In this document: piece after piece, positions 8,729 to 18,300 of the stretch
Position numbering within the stretch: position 1 is the first letter of the stretch
How the letters are laid out: each line of letters opens with the position of its first letter
Translations under genes and position numbers: made by a program
NCBI RefSeq assembly: GCF_014279995.1
Contig: NZ_CP047935.1
Coordinates: 3,059,494-3,123,493, forward strand
Direction of reading: 5' to 3'
Length of the DNA stretch: 64,000 nucleotides
DNA from: Synechococcus sp. BIOS-E4-1
Lineage (GTDB): Bacteria; Cyanobacteriota; Cyanobacteriia; PCC-6307; Cyanobiaceae
The notes under the pieces: generated by a model
What the model was told of the DNA's origin: nothing
The model's database searches: none
What the model saw: the letters and a program-made list of their open reading frames with translations, nothing else

Positions 8729-9187
8729 TCAAGCCTCAACACGCCAACTCTGGTCGGAGGGGGACCAGTCATTGAGCTCAGAGGGTTGGAACCAGAGACC
8801 GATTTCAAATTGAGCCGTTTCAGCTGCATCGGAACCATGAATCACATTTCTGCCGATGTTCACTGCAAGGTCCCCACGGATGGTGCCTGGCTCGGCCTCT
8901 AAGGGCTTTGTGGCACCGATGAGCTTGCGAGCGCTGGCGATGACGCCATCGCCTTCCCAGACCATGGCCACCACAGGACCTGAAGTGATGAAATCAACCA
9001 GCCCAGAAAAGAAGGGACGTTCCCTATGCACTCCGTAGTGCTGTTCAGCCAGATCACGGCTGGGGGTGATCTGCTTCAGGCCAACCAACTTGAAACCCTT
9101 GCGCTCGAAGCGACCGAGAATTTCACCCACCAGTCCGCGTTGGACACCATCGGGCTTGATGGCGATGAACGTGCGTTCGGTGGCCAT
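8729..9187 (-). CDS. ndk: Nucleoside diphosphate kinase
   Basis: A 152-residue enzyme starting at the ATG at 9187 with [20 protein letters not shown]. The catalytic-site segment [15 protein letters not shown] contains the phosphorylated His, and [11 protein letters not shown] is also typical. It passes phosphate from ATP to other NDPs to balance nucleotide pools. An upstream in-frame ATG at 9214 would add nine hydrophobic residues unlike the family, so it is rejected. The length is exactly that expected. It is divergent from speA, separated by 137 bp. Confidence 0.97.
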   Translation of the reverse strand: MATERTFIAIKPDGVQRGLVGEILGRFERKGFKLVGLKQITPSRDLAEQHYGVHRERPFFSGLVDFITSGPVVAMVWEGDGVIASARKLIGATKPLEAEPGTIRGDLAVNIGRNVIHGSDAAETAQFEIGLWFQPSELNDWSPSDQSWRVEA

Positions 9188-9324
9188 GAAGATCACAAGC
9201 AAGAAGCCTGCCATCTTCTGTGCTCAGCGGCCCGCTTGGCAAGCAAGACAGTTACCTGCCGGTTTCTGCTGCTTTGAAGCGGGCTCCTTAGATTTGCCCT
9301 ATTAATTATTGCGCTTTCCCACGC

Positions 9325-11304
9325 ATGGTGCTCGCCGACGCCAACCAACCAGGACGTGAGGAGACAGACGGACGATCATCGGCGACCACTTCCTGGACTA
9401 TTCAGGACAGTTCCGATCTGTATGGACTCCAACGTTGGGGGGATCCTTACTTCTCCATCAATCTGCGCGGCCATATGAGCGTGCAGCCACGTGGAGAGCG
9501 CGGCGGCAGTCTCGATCTGGTGGAGCTGGTGCAAGGCCTGCAGGGCCGCAATCTCAACCTGCCACTACTGATCAGATTTGATGACATCCTCGAAGATCGG
9601 CTGGAAAGCCTCCATGCCGCCTTCGAACGAGCGATCACTCAATACGACTACAGCGGTCGTTACCAGGGCGTGTTCCCTGTGAAATGCAACCAGCAATGCC
9701 ATGTTGTGGAGGAGCTGGTGAGCTGCGGCAAGCGCTGGCACTTCGGTCTCGAAGCTGGCAGCAAGGCAGAACTGCTTATTGCCCTCTCGCTGATTGACGA
9801 TCCCGAAGCCTTGCTGATCTGCAATGGCTACAAGGATCAGCGCTACATCGAGACGGCGATCCTGGCCAGGCGCCTGGGCCGACGGCCCGTGGTCGTGATC
9901 GAGCAAGCCGATGAGGTGCAACGGATCATTGATGCCAGCCGGGAACTCGGGGCTGCGCCTCTGATCGGGATCCGCGCTCGGCTGTCCAGCCGAAGCACCG
10001 GCCGCTGGGGCAGCTCGGTCGGTGACAAGGCCAAGTTCGGGCTGCCGGTCCCCGAGATCCTCGCCACCGTGGAAGCCCTGCGCGAGGCAGGCCTGCTTGC
10101 AGAGCTGCGTTTACTCCACTTCCATGTCGGCAGCCAGATCAACGACATCGGTGTTGTGAAAGACGCTCTGCAGGAGGCATCACGCATCTATGTGGAACTG
10201 CACAAACTCGGCGCCCCGATGGGGTATCTGGATGTGGGAGGAGGACTGGGGATTGATTACGACGGCAGTCGCACAGCAACAGCCGCCTCGACCAATTACT
10301 CGCTTCAGAACTATGCCAACGACGTTGTCGCCACAGTCAAGGAAGGCTGTGAACCCCACGATGTAGCCGTCCCGACTCTGGTGAGCGAGAGCGGCCGAGC
10401 CATTGCCAGCCATTTCTCGGTGCTGGTCTTCAACGTTCTCGGCACCGGCGGACTGCCGCACTCCACACCGTCGCGCTCCGAGAAGGAATCTCTGATCGTG
10501 CGCAACCTGCACGACACGTTGGACGGGATCAAGACGCTTCCGAATGACGGCAGTGCGGATGTGTCCCGACTGCAGGAAGCCTGGAATGATGCCCTCAAAT
10601 TCAAAGATGATGCATTAGCCGCATTCAGACTCGGCTATCTAAGCCTCACCGAACGCAGCCAGGCGGAGCAGCTCACCTGGGCCTGCGCAAAAGCCCTGGT
10701 GGACAGGCTCCCTGAGCAGGCTGTGCTCCCTGAAGAACTTCAGGCCTTGCCGGCTGTTCTGGCGCTCACCTACTACGCGAACCTCTCAATCTTCCGCTCT
10801 GCCCCCGACACCTGGGCGATACAGCAGCTCTTCCCTTTGATGCCAATCCACCGGCTGGGGGAAAAACCGACTGAACTCGGCCATTTTGCTGATCTCACCT
10901 GCGATTCCGATGGGCGCCTCAACCGCTTCATTGCCGATGGGCGCAGCAAGCAACTGCTGGAGCTGCATCCCCTGCGTTCGGAAGAGCCTTATCTGATCGG
11001 GATGTTTCTGGGTGGGGCCTATCAGGAAGTGATGGGCAACCTGCACAACCTGTTCGGCACCACTGACGCGGTACACATTCGTCTGGCACCCGGCGGTGCA
11101 TACCAGGTAGATCACGTGGTTCGTGGCGACACCAACGCTGAGGTGCTGATGGCGATGGAACACAACCCTGAATCTCTGCTGGAACGACTGCGTATCGCCA
11201 GTGAGCGATCCATCCAAGGAAATCAACTCAAGATCGCCGAAGCACGACGACTCATGGACCATCTGGAGATCAGTCTGCGTCAGAGCACCTACCTGCAGAA
11301 CTGA
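9325..11304 (+). CDS. speA: Biosynthetic arginine decarboxylase
   Basis: A 659-residue fold III PLP enzyme. The PLP lysine lies in GVFPVKCNQQ near residue 117. HFGLEAGSKAEL, LLHFHVGSQI and YLDVGGGLGIDYDG follow, and the C-terminus has HNLFGTTDAVHI. It converts arginine to agmatine, the first step of polyamine synthesis, and may also serve arginine catabolism in cyanobacteria. The length matches the bacterial SpeA family (about 630-660). Only 5 bp separate it from the MscS gene, and that gene overlaps the cyclase gene, so the three probably form one transcript. Upstream is an AT-rich patch (TATTAAT at 9300-9306) that may be a -10 element; no convincing -35 was found. Confidence 0.97.
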   Translation: MVLADANQPGREETDGRSSATTSWTIQDSSDLYGLQRWGDPYFSINLRGHMSVQPRGERGGSLDLVELVQGLQGRNLNLPLLIRFDDILEDRLESLHAAFERAITQYDYSGRYQGVFPVKCNQQCHVVEELVSCGKRWHFGLEAGSKAELLIALSLIDDPEALLICNGYKDQRYIETAILARRLGRRPVVVIEQADEVQRIIDASRELGAAPLIGIRARLSSRSTGRWGSSVGDKAKFGLPVPEILATVEALREAGLLAELRLLHFHVGSQINDIGVVKDALQEASRIYVELHKLGAPMGYLDVGGGLGIDYDGSRTATAASTNYSLQNYANDVVATVKEGCEPHDVAVPTLVSESGRAIASHFSVLVFNVLGTGGLPHSTPSRSEKESLIVRNLHDTLDGIKTLPNDGSADVSRLQEAWNDALKFKDDALAAFRLGYLSLTERSQAEQLTWACAKALVDRLPEQAVLPEELQALPAVLALTYYANLSIFRSAPDTWAIQQLFPLMPIHRLGEKPTELGHFADLTCDSDGRLNRFIADGRSKQLLELHPLRSEEPYLIGMFLGGAYQEVMGNLHNLFGTTDAVHIRLAPGGAYQVDHVVRGDTNAEVLMAMEHNPESLLERLRIASERSIQGNQLKIAEARRLMDHLEISLRQSTYLQN

Positions 11305-11309
11305 GCGCC

Positions 11310-12791
11310 ATGACTCTGACTGTGAGCCTTCTGGTCATCCTGGCACTCCTGACGATCCATCGGGTTTGCAAACGCCAGAAACTCAGCCCACCTCCCTTGC
11401 GACTGCCTCTGATTGCAGCGATCGGCATCCCGCTGCTGAACCAACTGGCTGAAATCGTCAGCGACGCCGGGTCGACACTGCTGCAGAACTCACTGGAAGC
11501 AGCCATCACCCTGCTGTGGGCTCTGAGCCTGATCCGCATCCTGACCTGGGGAATCCTGCAGATTCCTGCAGAGTTGGGCTGGTGGAAACCGACCGCCAAG
11601 ATCCTGCGGGACCTGCTCACCCTTGCGGTGATCACAGCCGTGATGATGGTGGTGATTCACAGGGAATTCCGCGTCAATCTGGTCGGACTGGCAGCAACGT
11701 CAGCCGTCGTCACCGCCGTCATCGGTCTTGCCGCTCAGGAGACGCTGAAGAATCTGTTCGCAGGAATCTCCCTGCAAGTTGACTCACCTTTTGAAGAGGG
11801 TGACTGGGTTGATCTGGGCACAACAACCGGTGTCGTCACATCCCTCCGTTTAATGACAACCCGAGTCCGTGGTCTCGACGGGTCAATCACCGTGGTTCCG
11901 AACAGCCGCATCGCCGTGGAAGGCCTGCGCCGCTTCAAGCCTCAAGAACCCGTGGGTCAGATGATCGAGCTGGGGTTGGATTACAACTTGCCTCCACGCC
12001 AGGCCATTCAACTGCTGCAACGCATTCTTCAACACAACCGCAAGGTCCTGCGTCATCCCACCCCCCAGGTGTGGGTGTCGTCCTTCGCCGACAGTTCCAT
12101 CACCTACAGCCTGCTCACCTGGCAAAACACCGCACTGGAATTGCGACAGTTGAGAAGCTCTGTGCTTGAGCAGATCTGGTATGCACTCCATCGCATTGAC
12201 CAGTCGATTCCCTACCCAGTCCGAGACGTTCGAACCAAACCCAGCCCAGCCAGGTTGCCATCCGGCGAGATCACGATGGAGCACAAGCAAACTCTCCTGG
12301 CCTCAACGGAAATCTTCGGTCAACTCAATGGTCATCAGCTTGAAATGCTGGCGGGTCTCGCAAGCTGCGAGACTTTCGCGCCTGGTGAATCGGTCGTCAG
12401 GCAGGGAGAGCGGGGAGACAGTCTGTATGTCGTGGTCCGCGGAACACTGGAAGTGTTTCAAGCGAACGCCAACAGCTCCACAAAACATCCCGGGCGGCAC
12501 GTCGCCGACCTTCACACAAGTGATGCCTTCGGAGAAATGGCGCTCTGCACAGGTGAAGCACGTTCAGCGACTGTGATCTGCAAGAGCGAATGCGTCTTGA
12601 TCGAGATCGAGCGAAAACACCTTCTGCCACTGCTGGAGGAACAACCGGACACTCTCGAAACCATGGGCTCGATTATGGCCGCACGACGGCAGCAACTCAA
12701 CGCGAACCAACAGCAACGTGCTGAGTCCCGACGCCGGGCATTGATCGCTCGCATGAAAAGACTGTTCAGTCCTTCCAGTCAGGAGCCATGA
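11310..12791 (+). CDS. MscS-family channel fused to a cyclic nucleotide-binding domain
   Basis: A 493-residue membrane protein. Several hydrophobic helices occupy residues 1-120. The MscS pore helix and beta domain follow (GLAATSAVVTAVIGLAAQET, SPFEEGDWVDLG, VVPNSRI) to about residue 310. A C-terminal CRP-like cNMP-binding domain spans about 330-460. That domain retains the phosphate-binding-cassette pattern FGEMAL with Glu409, then ARSA with Arg418 and Ser419, so cAMP or cGMP binding is expected. Channels of this composition (the bCNG group) can be gated by cyclic nucleotide rather than mainly by tension. Its stop overlaps the next gene's start (ATGA), and that gene makes cyclic nucleotide, so a direct signal-receiver pair is likely but inferred. 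Confidence 0.9.
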   Translation: MTLTVSLLVILALLTIHRVCKRQKLSPPPLRLPLIAAIGIPLLNQLAEIVSDAGSTLLQNSLEAAITLLWALSLIRILTWGILQIPAELGWWKPTAKILRDLLTLAVITAVMMVVIHREFRVNLVGLAATSAVVTAVIGLAAQETLKNLFAGISLQVDSPFEEGDWVDLGTTTGVVTSLRLMTTRVRGLDGSITVVPNSRIAVEGLRRFKPQEPVGQMIELGLDYNLPPRQAIQLLQRILQHNRKVLRHPTPQVWVSSFADSSITYSLLTWQNTALELRQLRSSVLEQIWYALHRIDQSIPYPVRDVRTKPSPARLPSGEITMEHKQTLLASTEIFGQLNGHQLEMLAGLASCETFAPGESVVRQGERGDSLYVVVRGTLEVFQANANSSTKHPGRHVADLHTSDAFGEMALCTGEARSATVICKSECVLIEIERKHLLPLLEEQPDTLETMGSIMAARRQQLNANQQQRAESRRRALIARMKRLFSPSSQEP

Positions 12792-14638
12792 ATTGGCCAC
12801 GCCCGATTCACCAGGCGATTCCCTACGCCATAGCTGTAGGGCTGCTGGTGGGCCTGCAGCATTCGCCCTTGGTTGAGACCGCCAACCTGCTCGTCTATGA
12901 CCTGGCCATCAACCTGCGCAACCGAGCCATTGATGGTCAAGCCGAAGACCTGAACTGGCCGATCACGGTGGTCGGGATTAACGAAGCCGACATCGAGCGC
13001 TACCGCTGGCCCCTCGACGACACCCTTCTCTGCAGAGCTCTGAAACAGCTCGATACCCTCGGAGCCAGTGCCATCGGCCTTGACCTGTACCGCGATCAGG
13101 CCAAGCCCTGCCTTCAGGACGAGATTCAGCGCAATCCACGCCTGATCTCGATACGCAATGAACACCTTGGCATCACAGCGATCCCTGGAGCACCAGCCAG
13201 GCAACAGGCCTTCAATGACCTGGTCATGGATGCTGACCGCGTCGTGAGACGTGATCTCATTCACGTGGGCGGGCAGGAGGAGGCAGTGCGAGCATTGCCA
13301 CTGCGACTACTGGAAACGGCCAGCCAAACCAGAGACCTGGACAGACAGCTCGAACAGCTCAACGAGCGTCACTGGCTGAATGAACAATCCGGCGGTTATC
13401 AGGACCTCGATGCAGCCGGCTATCAGGCCATGCTCCCTGTTTATCCAGCAGGACGCTACCCATCTCTGGACCTCGCCACTCTCCTGAGTGGCGAGGTTTC
13501 TCAGGAGATGATCAATGGCCGAGTGGTGTTGGTCGGCAACGTGGCACCCTCCCTGCGTGATCTGTTTGAAACTCCTCATAGCCGCTTTGTCAGCAGCTCT
13601 CGGTTTTTTGAAGTTTCTGGGGTGGAACTGCATGCTCAGCGCCTGGAAGCTCTGCAGCGTCTGTTGCAGAACCGTGCACCGGAAATCATCACCCTGCATG
13701 GTTGGCAACGCTGGCTGCTGCTGTTGATGGTGGTGCTGTTCGGTGTGCTGATCGCCGAACGTCCCGCAAGAATCCGCCGCAGTTTGGTGCTGCTCTCTGC
13801 CGCGGTCATCCTCCTGATCAGCTCAGTGTTCGGGCTGACGCTGAGTGGAGTCTGGGTCGGCCTGACCATGCCCCTCTCCGGCCTGGTGCTGTTCAGTGGT
13901 AGCGGCATCCTGAGGCGCGGGGTCCAGAGCCAAAGACACCAACAAGACATGCGTCGCCTGCTTGGCCAGACCAGCTCACCTGCTGTTGCCCAGCAACTCT
14001 GGGATCAACGCGAAGATCTGATCAAGGACGGGCGTTTCACGGGCAGAGAACAGCAGGTCACGGTGCTGTTTAGTGACACCTGCAGCTTCACGAGTGTGAG
14101 CGAACAGCTGACTGCTTCTGAGTTGATGCAGTGGCTGAACCGTGGCATGTGCATCGGCGTTGATGCCGTCACCAGTCGCGGCGGAATCGTCAATAAATTC
14201 ACCGGTGACGGCATGCTCGCCGTCTTCGGTGCACCTGTCTCCAAGGGGCCGGCAATGGATGCATTCCACGCCGTGACAGCTGCCTTGGCGATTCAGGAAC
14301 AGATCTCAAGGCTGAATGACGCTCTCGCCAAAGAAGGGCAGCCAGCGTTGCGCATGCGGATCGGGATCCATTCCGGACCCGTTCTCACTGGATCTCTGGG
14401 CAGCAGCAAGCGATTGGAATACGCCGTGATTGGCGACACCGTGAACTGCGCGTCTCGACTGGAAGGCCTGGAGAAGGATCGCCATGAAGGCATGGTGAGG
14501 ATCCTGGTATCGGGTGAAACCCAGTGCCTTCTTGAAGCCTTGCCAGCTCATGTGACCAGCGAACCATGGGGAACGGTCCTGATCAAAGGACGTTTAGAAC
14601 CGCTGGAGGTGATCGAACTCAGAAGCACTGCACCGTGA
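12788..14638 (+). CDS. CHASE2-domain adenylate/guanylate cyclase (class III), second copy
   Basis: A 616-residue paralogue of the cyclase at 2048-3922. A CHASE2 domain at about 30-290 (ITVVGINEADIERYRWPLDD, ASAIGLDLYRD, VVLVGNVAPSLRDLFETPHS) is followed by two or three hydrophobic segments (about 305-375) and a cyclase domain (about 415-600). The metal-binding Asp motifs (VLFSDTCSF, TGDGMLAVFG), the Lys of NKFTGD and GDTVNCASRLE are intact. The motif before GDTVN reads LEYAVI rather than the MDFTVI of the first copy, so the purine-pocket Thr is replaced by Ala; I still expect mainly cAMP. It is translationally coupled to the MscS-cNMP gene by a 4-bp overlap and converges on DUF928 with a 20-bp overlap. 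Confidence 0.92.
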   Translation: MNWPRPIHQAIPYAIAVGLLVGLQHSPLVETANLLVYDLAINLRNRAIDGQAEDLNWPITVVGINEADIERYRWPLDDTLLCRALKQLDTLGASAIGLDLYRDQAKPCLQDEIQRNPRLISIRNEHLGITAIPGAPARQQAFNDLVMDADRVVRRDLIHVGGQEEAVRALPLRLLETASQTRDLDRQLEQLNERHWLNEQSGGYQDLDAAGYQAMLPVYPAGRYPSLDLATLLSGEVSQEMINGRVVLVGNVAPSLRDLFETPHSRFVSSSRFFEVSGVELHAQRLEALQRLLQNRAPEIITLHGWQRWLLLLMVVLFGVLIAERPARIRRSLVLLSAAVILLISSVFGLTLSGVWVGLTMPLSGLVLFSGSGILRRGVQSQRHQQDMRRLLGQTSSPAVAQQLWDQREDLIKDGRFTGREQQVTVLFSDTCSFTSVSEQLTASELMQWLNRGMCIGVDAVTSRGGIVNKFTGDGMLAVFGAPVSKGPAMDAFHAVTAALAIQEQISRLNDALAKEGQPALRMRIGIHSGPVLTGSLGSSKRLEYAVIGDTVNCASRLEGLEKDRHEGMVRILVSGETQCLLEALPAHVTSEPWGTVLIKGRLEPLEVIELRSTAP

Positions 14639-15272
14639 CCTGCTCCGGCCAGGAGTCATTGATGACGTCATCATCGAACTGAAAAACCGTCTTCAGATGC
14701 GCCAGGCGCGTCGAGGTGCCGCAAGCAGCTTTAAGGGAAGCCAACTCCATCTCCACACGCTGGTTCTGAGCCTCCGGACTACCATCCGGAAGCAAAAGAC
14801 TACGGGCCGGTGGAGCTGAGGATGTGATGAAGCCGAATTCATCGGCTCCGCCATCGGTACCACATCGGTAAGACGACTCCCAGAGCATGGGCACAGGCGC
14901 TGCAGGAATGCTCAACAGCACCAGGCGATTCACCGCAGCCGGAATCTGCTTCTGCATCAGCGGGCCGGCACCAGAATCAGCGATCCCGTCCGCCGACGCC
15001 GATTGCAGTGTGACGCCTAAAGGTTGAGGATTCGCAGATGGGCCCTCCAGTACAGCAATCAGCTTTCGTGCCCCTGGGCTGAACACATTGGAAGCGGGGA
15101 CCAGATGTACAACAGGGCGCGCCGCGCACTCGCCCCTTGTACCCCCGCCAATCCTGCGGCCAGGAAAAGAATTGCGGGGAGCCGCCTCAAGGACAGGGCT
15201 GGAGAACACACTCACCAGCAATGCACTCAGCAGGGAAGCGCTAACGGCAGAGAAGAATTGAAAGCGGACCAT
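14619..15272 (-). CDS. DUF928 family exported protein
   Basis: A 217-residue protein with a Sec-type signal (MVRFQFFSAVSASLLSALLV, cleavage probably after LEA near 30). The diagnostic N-terminal segment FPGRRIGGGTRGEC is followed by LVPASN and, towards the C-terminus, WESSYRCG, as in the cyanobacterial DUF928 family. Function is unknown. In cyanobacteria such genes are commonly found near CHAT-domain proteins, TpsB transporters, FecR-like proteins and CHASE2 cyclases, and the same company is present here. A perfect Crp-type site is centred about 96 bp upstream of its start. Confidence 0.85.
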   Translation of the reverse strand: MVRFQFFSAVSASLLSALLVSVFSSPVLEAAPRNSFPGRRIGGGTRGECAARPVVHLVPASNVFSPGARKLIAVLEGPSANPQPLGVTLQSASADGIADSGAGPLMQKQIPAAVNRLVLLSIPAAPVPMLWESSYRCGTDGGADEFGFITSSAPPARSLLLPDGSPEAQNQRVEMELASLKAACGTSTRLAHLKTVFQFDDDVINDSWPEQVTVQCF

Positions 15273-15350
15273 CGAAGGGCGTGCGGCGGCACGGAGGTGC
15301 TGACTGCTCCAGATTGACGCCTACCTGAGGAGAAAGGGGTTGTGGCCGAT

Positions 15351-15386
15351 CACAGATTGCTGTGATCTCAATCACAGCAATCTGTG
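15351..15386. promoter_or_regulatory. Perfect 16-bp inverted repeat containing a consensus Crp operator
   Basis: The arms CACAGATTGCTGTGAT and ATCACAGCAATCTGTG are exact reverse complements separated by CTCA. Nested in it, 15361-15376 reads TGTGATCTCAATCACA, an exact match to TGTGA-N6-TCACA, the operator of CRP in enterobacteria and of SYCRP1 in Synechocystis. It lies between the stop of the CHAT protein gene (15398) and the start of DUF928 (15272). It may be a Crp site for DUF928, a terminator hairpin for the CHAT gene, or both. No T run follows on either strand, which favours the operator reading. Confidence 0.65.
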
Positions 15387-15397
15387 CAATTCAGCCG

Positions 15398-18300
15398 TTA
15401 CCAGGGTGAACCAATCAGCTCAATGCCGGCCCAGAAGAACGGGTTCTGCACTCCAGCGGAGATCCTGCGACGCTGCGCAGGAGTGAGATCCGTGAGCAGC
15501 GGTGACTCATTGGGACCGATCACTTGATCACCCTCGAGGCGAATCAGGCCAGAGACAAACAGTTGACGGGTACGTTGCAGAGCTTCCGCCTTGGGCAGGC
15601 CCTGATCGAGCAAGCGATAGAACTGCACAAAGAATGCCGAAGTCACCACGTCATCGACATACCAGAGAGTACCCACCGCACTGCGGGCCCCAGCCTGCAA
15701 CGCCAACCCGGCAAAACCGAGTTCACTCTCTTGATCGCCAAGAAGTGTGCGGCAAGCACTGAGCACCACCAGATCCAAGGGAGTCTCACCGCGCTTGCGG
15801 CGCAACTGGGCAAATTGGGACATCGACATTGGCCCAGTGCCGGTGTGCAGCACCGATTGGGCCGGCCCCCCGGGTCGAAAGTCTGCATGGGTGGCCACAT
15901 GCACACGGGAATAGCGCTGGTCGGCTGCTCTGTTCAACAGGGCCTGAGGTGAAAACTCCTGGTTGAGATAACGATCGGCACCTATTGAGGCATCCAGCTG
16001 CTCGAGCTCCTGGGGCACGAGCGGTAGGGGTGCCAACCCATCAAATTCAGAAGCGCCAAGGGCGAGCTGGCCTGTAGACGTCGACTGGGCTGGAGTCAGC
16101 GGCGTGAGGGCCAGAGATGGCGTGAGTCCGAAGGCATAGTTCAAACCGAAGAAGGAGGTTCCATCGTTTAGGGCTGCGAAGGGGACAGCCTGTAAGCCCT
16201 GATCAGCAGCAATCAGCAGCGTCTTGATGTCCTGGCCCTGGAGCGCATCCTGGATCGGCTCCACCAGCAAGGCATGCAGCTGACGACTCGGCGAGGCTGG
16301 ATCATCAACCGCCAAGGGCTCCTGGCGTGACAGCTGGCGATACAAAGCCTTGAGCAAGCCAGCGAAGCGCTCGCGATCCACCGTTAAGCGTCGAGCCTGA
16401 ACTGAGGCTTTGGAACTGATCAGGGTCAGATCAAGAAAACTGTCCTGGGCGCTGTCAGACGGAGTCGAGGTGAAGCGGACCTGAAGCACCGCAGGACTGG
16501 TGCCGAAGCCTTGACGCTCGACCTGATCCAGCACGCCCTGCAAATCCTCAACAGTGGGTGTGGAGGGGAGGGCACTCTGAAGAGCTTGGTCCAAACCAAG
16601 CAACGATGCCGTACGGCTTGCGGCGGCCTGGTCAGACTGTTGCAACTGCGCGACCGCCTGTTCGGGAGCCATGGTCTGGGTGCTCTGAGCCATCACCGTG
16701 GTCTGAGGCACGACTGCTGTTGCAGTGGTCGAGGAATCGCTTCCAATGCCAAGATCAACCTGCAGACCTGCATCAAGGCTTTGCGGCTGGGCCGCGATCA
16801 GATCTGCCTGGCCGCTGACGGAGGTCTGCGAATCAGCATCGACAGTGGACCGTTGCTCAGCAGGAAGAAAGACAGGAACATCAGCCACCGCATTCTGCAA
16901 CTCATCAGAGACAATGTCCGCATCGGACTCAGGCTGCGCATTGGTCGACTCCGATTCCGGGTTGGGTTCCGGTTCAGGTGTGGGTTCTGGCTCCGGTTCA
17001 GGGGTAGGTGCCGGGTCCGGTTCAGGACTGGGTTCCGGTTCAGGCGAGGGGTCTGGTTCCTGTTCAGGAGTGGGGTCAACACCTCCTCCTCCGCCAGCAC
17101 TGCGGCCGGAACAGAGACTCGAGGAACCCGTACCGCTACAAGTGGCGGTGGTCGGCGAAGCAGACAACACATCAAGGGAACCGCCCTTAACCAAGGTGGC
17201 GCCGGTGTAGCTGATCGCCGCCGAGGCAGGAAAGCGGAGCGTCCCATCTCCCGCCTTGGTGAAAGTCCCTGTCCCGCTGATGGGGGCATCCCAGACCAGC
17301 GTGGAGCTCGTCCCAACGCTGATGCCACCACCACCAGCGCCTAATTCAAGGCTGGTGCCAGTCACCGTTTCGGTCTTGTCACGGCGAAGGAACGCACCGT
17401 TGTCCAAGAAGAGTGATGAGCCTGGAGGTATCACCGCTGGTGCTCCAGCCGGCTGATCCATCCAGAGCGTCCCGCCTGCAGTGGACTCCAGCCGCTCCAC
17501 CATCAAGTCGTCCTTGAAACGGACAACACCTGATCCGGTCTGGCGGAAGTCACCGTAAGAGGGGGTGGGCTGACCGTCCTTGAGGTTGAACTTTCCCTCC
17601 ACAACAAGGTCACCAGCACCCGCCAGCGTGAGATCGGAGTTGTAAGCCGACGTCGCGTCAATAACGGAGACAGCGTCGCCAGTACTGGGATCGAGCGTGA
17701 GGCTGTCCTGTCGCGCATCAACAAAGGCACTGCTTGCCAGTCTCAGGGAGCCTGTGACTGTGTTGTCCCCGGACCAGTTCGTCAGCGTGCCTCCCCTGAG
17801 CTCGATGTTCTCCGCGAGGCTGATGCCCCCAGCCAGTTGAAGGGTGGCGCCGGACTGGACCGTGGTGGGTGATGCGGTACCCGCTGCACCCAATGCATTG
17901 GCACCGTTCACGCGCAGGGTGCCCTGTTGCACATCTATGGGGCCCGACCACGTGCTGCTGTTGCCCGAAAGGATCAGCCCGCCGTTACCGGTTTTGGCAA
18001 GCAGACCTGAGCCGGTGAGCGTTGCGGCCAGCGCAGGGGAGTTGGAGTCTGAAGTGCCGACGTTGGTATCCCCGGTCGAAATGTTTAACGGTCCCTTGAG
18101 GTCCAGGGTGACCCCAGATGCAGCCTCCACGAACCCCACACCAGCCTGGAGAGAAAGACCACCTGATCCCGTCGTGATGTTGGAATTGAGCTGGATATAT
18201 CCAGCGGCATCAAGGGCGAGATTTCCTGTGCTGTCTGAATAATTCAGTGGTGCATCTGATTCCCAGGTGATGTTTCCTCCCTCGGAAGGATCCGCTGATC

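Noticed and set aside
16511-17344. 277-residue Arg/Gly-rich ORF opposite the CHAT exoprotein gene
   Set aside because: It is the complement of the Pro-Glu linker and adjoining region; the low-complexity FRFR pattern is a direct result of that repeat.
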